Shown here: positions 56,198-64,000 of the stretch, piece by piece
Layout of the letters: each line of letters begins with the position of its first letter
Numbering within the stretch: the first letter of the stretch is position 1
Source: Acanthosepion lycidas
Taxonomy: Eukaryota; Mollusca; Cephalopoda; Sepiida; Sepiidae
Direction: 5' to 3'
Length of the DNA stretch: 64,000 nt
NCBI GenBank assembly: GCA_963932145.1
Contig: OZ010580.1
Span: 3,716,634-3,780,633 of the forward strand
Made by a program: the position numbers and the translations under genes
Notes under the pieces: model-generated
Told to the model about the DNA's origin: nothing
The model's database searches: none
Seen by the model: only the letters and a program-made list of their open reading frames with translations

Positions 56198-57321
56198 GTT
56201 CAATGTTCTTGTAGTCACATTGGTAGAATGGAAAGATATTAACATTTAGTATTTTTCGTATTCCTCTATATAACATTTTTACTTCAGGGCGTAGATTTTA
56301 ATACGAAAAAATATGTTAAGAAATTTGAAAATAGGAAAAATAATAAAGAAGTCTTTTGAATAATAAAGAAGTATTTACGTTTATGACATTACATTGAATA
56401 TTTAAGTATGCTAGTGTGAAACCTGTGCTTTGGCAATTTTTGGAATGTTTGGCCTTATATGTGATAAATATACTTTCATTTCGTCATCAATGTATTCAAT
56501 ATTTGATCTGTTTTTGCATTTAATGCTGATAAGTGCAGACAATTCAAAGTTATGATGTGAAAAAAATGCAATAAAATAGTCAATGCTTTACTATCTGTTG
56601 AAGGACATTCTTTTTTAATGGAAATCCCAAATTGATTAATGGACACCTATATGGTTGATTTTAAGCCACGATCAGCAAATATAGTGAGCAGCTGTTAGTA
56701 TTCAGTTTAAAATATCAAATGACAAAGATTTCATTTAGACATGTAAGACATGAGCTTGATGTCTCGTTTTTTTTTTTTTAAATAATGATTTGAAATAAAA
56801 AAAAATTTCGTAATTGTTTTTCTGTTAACTTGGGGGCTAAGATATAGGTATCTCTAATTAGTCTAATAAAACTCATAATAGCAGAACAATTTATGTAGGT
56901 ACCTCCAAAGATTCGATAATATATTATCAGACATGATGATTAAATGTCCAAACTTTTAAATACAATATTTTATCGTCAAAGTCTTTGTTATTATTAAGAG
57001 AAGAGAACAAATGATGTTTTTATTATCAGATTATCTACTTTAATGCTTTTTAGTACCTTAAAATTTCGTTTTTCTTGCGTCAGCCATAAATTAAGTGTAA
57101 TTTTAGTGGCATTTTGCGATGAAAAACTCATTGATTTTGAAATTCTTGCGAAAATCAAATAATTGTCGGATTTAATGAAACTTTCAGGACTTATTCACAA
57201 ATGAGTGAAATTATTTTAGAAACATTGATTTTTTTTTAGAAATTATTCGTAAAAAAATATTGTTTTTATCCTTTACCCTGATTGATTTAATTTTATGAAA
57301 TTTCGAGAAATTAATTTTTAT
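56198..57321. other. AT-rich spacer with spacer-family copy
   Basis: No gene was recognised. 56930-57310 matches 31850-32170 in the same orientation (TTTATCGTCAAAGTCTTTGT, AATTGTCGGATTTAATGAAA, TTTATGAAATTTCGA). Confidence 0.5.
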
Positions 57322-57434
57322 CATTGTCTCTTAGCTGTGTGTGTGTTCTTGCTTATCACTCACGATTCGGTCCTTAGCCTCTCCTTTTCTTCTTTTCTTT
57401 ATTTTCCCTTTCTGCCTCGTTAAATGGTGCCACA
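57322..57434 (-). repeat. Fragment of the same LTR family (first ~110 bp), minus strand
   Basis: Reads on the minus strand TGTGGCACCATTTAACGAGG through the AAGCAAGAACACACACAC region to GAGACAATG. It is the 5' edge of the LTR. It abuts the H3 3' flank at 57435, so the element inserted about 130 bp downstream of an H3 gene, and all but this end is gone. Confidence 0.92.
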
Positions 57435-57726
<292 letters not shown>

Positions 57727-59031
57727 ACATGCGAAGACGCACTTTAAACAGAAGTATTAATTATTTATACTAATCCAATTCAACAATTTGTACACTTTTG
57801 TATTTCTTTTTCTTGAACGAACATTATAGCATTCATTGAAGTTTATATTTACTTCTTTCTCTTGCACACACCACTTAAAGAAAAATATTCACGAGAAGGA
57901 ACTTCTTTGAATAATAAACATTATTTTAAATTTCTTTATACAAAAATCTTATTTCATTAAATTTTTAATACGTGTACAAAATCATAATACAGCGTTATAT
58001 TTGCTGAGGGTTTTTGTGATTAGAAAGAAAATGAGAAAGAATACGAAGGCTTGCTACCTTCACTCAACAAAAAAAGGAAAAGCAAAGATTAAAGTAATCA
58101 GAGACAAGTAAATATCTCCGTCAAATATACATTTAATTCATACTCATTGAATTTGTGGTTAAAAAGAAAATAATAAATTATTTTACAGTAAATAAAATAC
58201 ATTTTAGTAGAATCTCGAAAGATTCATCAGTGTTTTTTTTTTGGTGTGGGGGGGTTAATTTGAATAATTGAAGAAATTTTATTCACATGTCAGTTTCAAA
58301 AGTAAAAAGTCTTTTGATCACTCGTCAACAGTGGGTGAGTTCATGCTGAAAAATAGATACTTTACGCGTCCCGTATAATCTGTATATATGTGTAATCTAT
58401 GTTTGACTAAATTGCTGCCAAAAGCAACATGTTTGAGAATCAAATTTGGCTCAAAGAACATGCAGATGGGGAGGATAGAATAGAAAATGTGCCTTTTATG
58501 CATTTAGGGTAGGATAGAAAATGCTTGTTTGAAAAAATAAGAATGTTATTTTTAAAGTTTGCAGGCTAATAATGACCTTTATCTTTAGCTTTTATTGTAA
58601 GTGAAAAATTATGAACTAAAACTTATTTGGCTTTTATTTCTTGGCTTTATATTAAAAGTTAAATATGGCAACCATGCCCCTTTACTTTTGTATTTCTGCC
58701 ATAGATGGCTAGAAAATGTACAAACATGTGAACGACTTTTAAACATTTGGCCAAATGTCATTAAATTTGTGAACTTCATTAAAAAAAAAAACAGAAAAAT
58801 GTTTCCAGACCAAGTCCTTTTTGTAGTGCTGTCAAACGTGAATGACGTTTTATTTCCAGTGAAACTGCAGATATTTATGTCTGCTTCGAGAGAAATTAAA
58901 CCAAAATAAACCGTTGATTCCTTTCCTTGCAGATAATCTTTTTAGCCTGATCATGAAACTGTTAAAAAGATTTATAAAGGAAGAGTACATTAAAAATATA
59001 ATTGCATTTTCCAGATTGAATGAATTTGTAA
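57727..59031. other. AT-rich spacer
   Basis: 57727-57800 is an inverted copy of 53690-53775. No gene was recognised in the rest; open stretches of 60-100 codons here have no recognisable similarity. Confidence 0.5.
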
Positions 59032-59274
59032 TGTGGCACCATTTAACGAGGCAGAAAGGGAAAGGAAAGAAAAGAAGGAAAGGAGAGGCTAAGAACCGAA
59101 TCGTGAGTGATAAGCAAGAACACACACACACAGCTAAGAGACAATGGATAAAAAGGATATTTTGATAAGTAACAAATGGCGAAAGAGTGTCATTACAATG
59201 ACAGGGAAATTCTGAGTGGAAAGAGAGGGAAAGAAAGAAAGAATCAGATATGTTTTGGCATCGGCTGTGTTATC
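59032..59274 (+). repeat. Fragment of the same LTR family (first ~240 bp), plus strand
   Basis: Matches the first 240 bp of the 20807 LTR (TGTGGCACC ... GGCATCGGCTGTGTTATC) with small indels. It is cut off at TATC and continues directly as the large duplicated block (59273 onward). Confidence 0.95.
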
Positions 59275-61283
59275 ATGCATAAATTATCACCGATCTAATT
59301 GCAAAATTACTTAATTATTCTCTCATGGTGGCTGGCAGTCATAATTACATGCGTTTTTAATAATACTAAGATAAAATGTAAATTATTTTAAAATAATAGA
59401 TTGTAACCTTTAATTAATAATAAATTTTATACTAGTTTTTACTATAAAAGTTTAAAGGATTTTACGAAGGGCGTTAATGCATTATTTAAATATCTTTTCA
59501 TTGGGCAATATAGTAACTAATCACTAAATAAATTTTAAATATGCGACACATGTATAAGGTGTCTGGCTCCATGAGATATTTATAACCACCATTTCCTGAA
59601 TACTTCGAAATATTATCTCGCTTTCTTGAATTGAGATAATCAGATTAATGAGTTATATAATGACCTATTCATCTGGATTCTCAAAATAGAGCAAGTGAAG
59701 TGAGGTTTCGTTAGACACTGGAACAAAAAATGTAATATTTTAATGATATCAGAGAAAATAAAATCAGAATGATGTAACTATGTTTCATAGATTAAGTACA
59801 TTTAGAAATCCATTTTTGACATTTATCTCCTTACTGTAAGTTTCAAGGATTTCTTTTATCAAATCAAGAAATATTTGAAGAATAAAGAATGTTTAGTTTA
59901 ATCACATTTTCGATAGTGACCCTTTTTTCGAAGAATTTTATTCGATTAGCAACTGTTAGATTATTTCTGCTATAGATGTATGTACAGAATGAAGAAAACA
60001 TGTTTTTAAACCACTGGTGAATGAAAATTTATCAATTTATTTTATTAAATTTTTTATTTACATTTTTCTTATACAATGGCGGCTAGATGAGAGTTGAAAA
60101 GAAATAATAATATTTTAAAAAGGCCTGAAGAAAATTTTATTTATATACGGAAATTAATTTTTTCGTGAATTCGCTTACTTTTAGCTTTTCGAGTAGAAAT
60201 AAAATTTAAGTTCAAAGAATGTATTTAAATTATTTAAAATGTGTTTTATTGAAATTCCGTGTCGATACCTAGATAGACATTTTTTCTTATTATAATCGAT
60301 AAATCAAACAAAAATAAGTTGCCTCTTTTACATTTTACGGTTTTCAGACGAACTGAATGAGTTTTTAATATATCTTTTTGTAATAGAAAAAAAATTGCAA
60401 ATTCTTATGACCTTCACGTTTGTCATTTGTCAACTATTTCCGAGTCAGCCAAAAATCAATATTTCAAAATCACGTGTCAATTGCATTTAATTGACCCTGC
60501 AGGATGTCATGAAAGCTCTTGTTAAAAGCTAAAGACCTTAAATGGAGCATCAGGTGTTATTCAATAAATGTCACCTTTCGGATAAACACTTATTCCACCC
60601 ACTCATTTAACACCTGCAACAAAGTAAAACAGGTCACTCGATACTAAAGTGATTAAAATTGAAATTCTAATAAAAAAAAGAAAAACAAATCTGTGTGTTC
60701 CAAAGTCTGCATCTTTTAAAGAATTTAAAAATTAATAAATTTAAATTCTAATCAAAATTAAGAAAAATGAAAACAATTCTTGTATAAATGTATTCTTCAT
60801 TGAAATTCTTTTATATTAAGACAATAGTATCCATAATATATTTCATTCATGAAAGAAATCAAAGGCTTTTCTAAATAATGTCTTAGTTCTATTGCATTTT
60901 TATTTTCGTTAAAATGTTAATGGCCCTTAAAATAATAAGGTTTTTATTTGCTTTGTTCTTAATGACCGATTTAGTGCTTTACATTTTATTTGGAGTATAC
61001 TGGGTCCTTTAAACTTGGTAATACCAACAGTCAACGAGAAAGACAATTCTAATGTTTAAAATAATGATACTGAAGTATGATGAATTCCGTTATAGCATTA
61101 TGCCCTTGACCCACCCATTTTTGTTGTGGGTGCAGTACATATGGTACAATAACGATTCTATAATGGCATACGATTTCTTAAATTTTATTTTATTAATCTT
61201 CTGTTTAATATTCTTACAATTTATCACAGCAGACATAGAAAAATATAATAAAGTAGTCATTCTTTTCTGTTGATTCAGTTCAA

Positions 61284-61541
61284 ATGTTCAAAAAGAAAAG
61301 CACGACACGTTCATCTCTCGCCGGACTTCAGTTGCCCATCGACCGTATTCATCGTCTCCAACATGTCGGTGGTTCCCTCTACATGTTCTCGGATGAATAT
61401 GAAATACTTACATAGACAAGAAAGTCAGCATAATTCCTTCTCACTAATGTCAAGGAATTGAACAAACTGTTGGTCAAAAATTGGAGTTACCTTCACCCTA
61501 ACATCAAAGCTCTCCTTCAAAAGACCAAAAAGTCGAACTAA
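61284..61541 (+). pseudogene. Histone H2A-derived pseudogene (duplicated copy 2)
   Basis: Same structure as 4201-4458: a 43-codon H2A-like N-terminal frame identical in sequence, TAG, then scattered H2A pieces (DKKVSIIPSH, KELNKLL, HPNIKALLQ) to TAA. About one base differs over 258 bp (near 61520), fewer than in the flanks. Confidence 0.8.
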
Positions 61542-63103
61542 ATTAATTTAACTCTCAAAGGTGATATAAGTTTAACTATATGGCACATTAATCTGATTGT
61601 CAGATGGAGTTCGCATTCATTCGCACCTGGTTTCGTAGGCACAGTTATGAAGATGGGGTTACTATAGTCTTCTGGTATTTCACCACTGTCGTATATTTAA
61701 TTTTATCGATGTTGAAATCGTCTAAGGCTAATAGCATATACATTACAATCCCATCTGGTCCTGCTGCTTTTTTTTTCTTTTTTCATCTTGACCAATGACG
61801 ATCTTATCTCAGACTTTAATATTTCAAGTCATTCTACATTTATGTATTCATAATTTCGTTCATACTGTTTGTTATTTGCAAACTAAGAACGCTTCTAAAT
61901 GTCCACAGTTTGCTGTCTATCGCCGTATCTCCATAATACTTCTCATTTTGTAGTTAATATTGTCAGATATTTGTTTTATGGCTGCAGACATCAATGTTGC
62001 ATAATGCAAGTTTAGCCGTCATTTTCAATGGAGGAATAAATATTTGCAGAACGATAATTATAATATGAACCTACAACGACCATTTTAAAAGTTAACAGTA
62101 ACAAACACGTGTTGTGTTACTGTTATGTTTTAAAATTAATGCACTAGCTTTAAATGTATGCACTTAATGCATTAATTTTAAACGTATGCAATCGCTGAAC
62201 AGTTCCTACTCGGTTCATTTGTTATTGGGCGATTATATGTTTATCGTAGGCACCTCTAAAGAAACGCAATTCCTAAGTTTTAAAATGAATTTAAAAAAAA
62301 TTTTTAAAATGAAAAATCTTGAAGCTTTTCAATTTAATTTCAAACTAATTGATTAAATTTAACTATATTGACTGATTTCAGTAATGTTTAGCCATCTGTC
62401 AGTAGAATGTAACTTTAAAAAAAATCATTGGAAATACATTTTTCTGAAACTTCAATTGAGGAATATTTAAGATGCCAGGTAAGAGTTTTGACTTTATGCA
62501 TTTCATGGTTTATATTTCGAAGAAAAGAATTTTTTCTTTTAGTTCTCAACACAAACTCTTCTCAATATAACTTCCATTTTCAGGAAATTCCATATTTGAC
62601 TAACTAATATGTTAATAAGCAAAGAAATATTTGCAAAATTTCGTAATTTGTTTTGGCAACATGACGCTACTTATAAGGGCAACGACTTTATTTGTACAGG
62701 TTCATTGTACAGGTTCATTGTTTGTATATCTGTAGATTGGTAAGGACAAGAGGTCTTAGATCAAACCCAATTACTACCAACCGATCGCCTACGTCGATAT
62801 CACGATCAATACACTGGTTCTTATCGACTAATTAAGTCTAGCTCTAACATTGATCTATACTTTGATATCCAATATCAAGTGTGAACATACTGAAAAGTCT
62901 GAGTTCTAACGTCTGTATCTTTCCAAAAATAATATACCCAATCTCAAATTAACTGCAAACTTTTGAAAAATTGTAAACTTTACTACTAATAATCTTACTA
63001 GAAAAAATCAATTCGTACATACTTTATCTTTGAAGGAAAAGCAATTAAGTTAAAAACGAAAAGCCAACAATTTCAAAACTTAGATAAACCTCATCTGCAG
63101 AAA

Positions 63104-63174
63104 GCATCGGTGGTTCAGTGGTAGAATGCTCGCCTATCACGCGGGCGTGCCGGGTTCGATTCCCGGCCGATGCA
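63104..63174 (+). tRNA. tRNA-Gly-like gene with AUC anticodon
   Basis: 71 nt, identical in body to tRNA-Gly: acceptor GCATCGG/CCGATGC with A, D-arm, anticodon stem CTCGC/GCGGG, T-arm CCGGG-TTCGATT-CCCGG, A and B boxes intact. The anticodon loop is CTATCAC, so GCC has become ATC (63136-63138), and the variable loop is CGTG rather than CGGC. An AUC anticodon would read the Asp codon GAU. The 3' flank (TGTTTGTATTGTCTTTCTTT) has no run of four T's, so pol III termination would be poor. It is probably a pseudogene; a recoding tRNA is possible but unlikely. Confidence 0.8.
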
Positions 63175-64000
63175 TGTTTGTATTGTCTTTCTTTAATAAT
63201 AAAATGCTCATCAAGAGGTGATGAATGACGTATTAGCAGATTACGGGGTCATAATTTGTTCGCCGGAAAGGGAAGTTATTTCGATTTAGGTGAACGAATT
63301 ATTTACGTCGTTATTTTTAAGCAAACTTTCAGCGCACTGATTTTAATTTTTTTTGTACTTAGCTTTCACCTTTATGTTTACGATGCTTTATGGAAAATAT
63401 ATTATAAAGAAATTAAAATAAGACTGTTAAGAGTGAGATTAAATTTCACATTTCATACGAAAGGTATCTATTTATAGGTATCTTTCTTATGAAATTTTAT
63501 CAGAAGTGTACATAAAATACTATAATTTTGTATACATTTATTACATTTTACTGTGTTATTTGTATTTCCATTCATTTTATTATTAATTTTGATATATCAT
63601 TTATGGAAAAATGTCATAACTGAGATTAATATAAAAATAAGATCATATAAATATCATAAGATGATACTGATACTTGTAGGTACCCTTCTCAGTTGAAATT
63701 GAAAAATCAAATTAACTTCTTTTGTTTCGCAAAAGTAAAGGCCTTAACAGCGGAAAACAAAGCTTAACTCAAATAACGCAACTTCATTGTATTCTGGTTG
63801 GTCTTCCGTACTTTATAATTACAGCCCGATTATAAACACAAAATTACATTTCTTAATTACTGCGGGCCTTCTGATTAATCAAAACGATACAATTACAACG
63901 CGCTAAAATCTATCTCATAAGGACACTTAGGAAACCCGATTTTAACAACTTAAATGTAAAAAATCTATTATAATTAAAGAAATAACAAATAATTGTATTA

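Larger units (their letters stand above)
59273..64000. repeat. Large segmental duplication, copy B (partner 2206-6030)
   Basis: Collinear with copy A and continuing past the window end. It includes the second H2A-like pseudogene. The extra 62412-63283 segment, absent from copy A, carries a tRNA-Gly-like gene; its AT-rich part resembles other histone spacers, so a deletion in copy A is the likelier explanation. Confidence 0.93.

Noticed and set aside
58601-58909. 102-codon frame
   Set aside because: No family recognised; composition is like the spacer and it lacks a promoter or signal of constraint.

Overview
This is a window of an AT-rich invertebrate genome holding a scattered, partly decayed cluster of replication-dependent core histone genes. 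All intact histone genes lack introns. Each ends in a 16-nt histone 3' stem-loop of the GGCCCTTTTTAGGGCC type, and the genes sit in divergent pairs (H4/H3 and H2A/H2B). The H2A and H2B proteins look like those of a protostome; a mollusc fits the H2B start ([12 protein letters not shown]), but I cannot exclude a chelicerate. No H1 and no 5S rRNA gene was seen.

Intact histone genes: H4 (551-862, -) with H3 (1113-1523, +); H2A (38769-39143, -) with H2B (39396-39767, +); a lone H4 (42371-42682, -) whose H3 partner is gone; H3 (46461-46871, -) with H4 (47105-47416, +); and H2B (53004-53375, +) whose H2A partner survives only as its first ~15 codons without a start codon. Relics: two copies of an H2A-like pseudogene (4201, 61284), a third H2A pseudogene (48400), two H4 pseudogenes (27201, 30832), the last ~39 codons of an H3 (57608), and two stem-loops that have lost their gene (22977, 30781). 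Two segmental duplications tie the ends together: 1-1109 with 41801-42929, and 2206-6030 with 59273-64000. The AT-rich spacers are themselves old, diverged copies of one another in both orientations.

Mobile elements fill much of the left half. An 11.25-kb Ty3/gypsy-type endogenous retrovirus-like element (11186-22433, 4-bp target duplication ACAT) has 1.62-kb LTRs, gag, pol and an Env that resembles the baculovirus F/errantivirus family. It is dead: gag has frame breaks, pol has two stops and at least one frameshift pair, and env has a stop and lacks a membrane anchor. Its primer-binding motif is repeated about four times across the LTR/leader boundary. Two short pieces of the same LTR lie at 57322-57434 and 59032-59274, the second exactly at the edge of the large duplication. 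Other elements: Helitron-type helicase relics split by a TA-target MITE (7080-8790), a Tx1/L1-like LINE (23215-24770, -), a compact Helitron with both termini visible (24935-26268), an R4/Dong-like LINE tail with an (AAT)n end (29040-29842), an RTE-like LINE tail (50340-51075, -), a rearranged Penelope-like element (about 49860-51570), and a hAT-type MITE (55801-56189).

One canonical tRNA-Gly(GCC) gene (26826-26896), one Gly-type tRNA with an AUC anticodon (63104-63174) and two tRNA-Gly fragments are scattered among the histone genes. Overall the window records a histone array being broken up by duplication, inversion, partner loss and transposition, with a minimal set of intact genes left.
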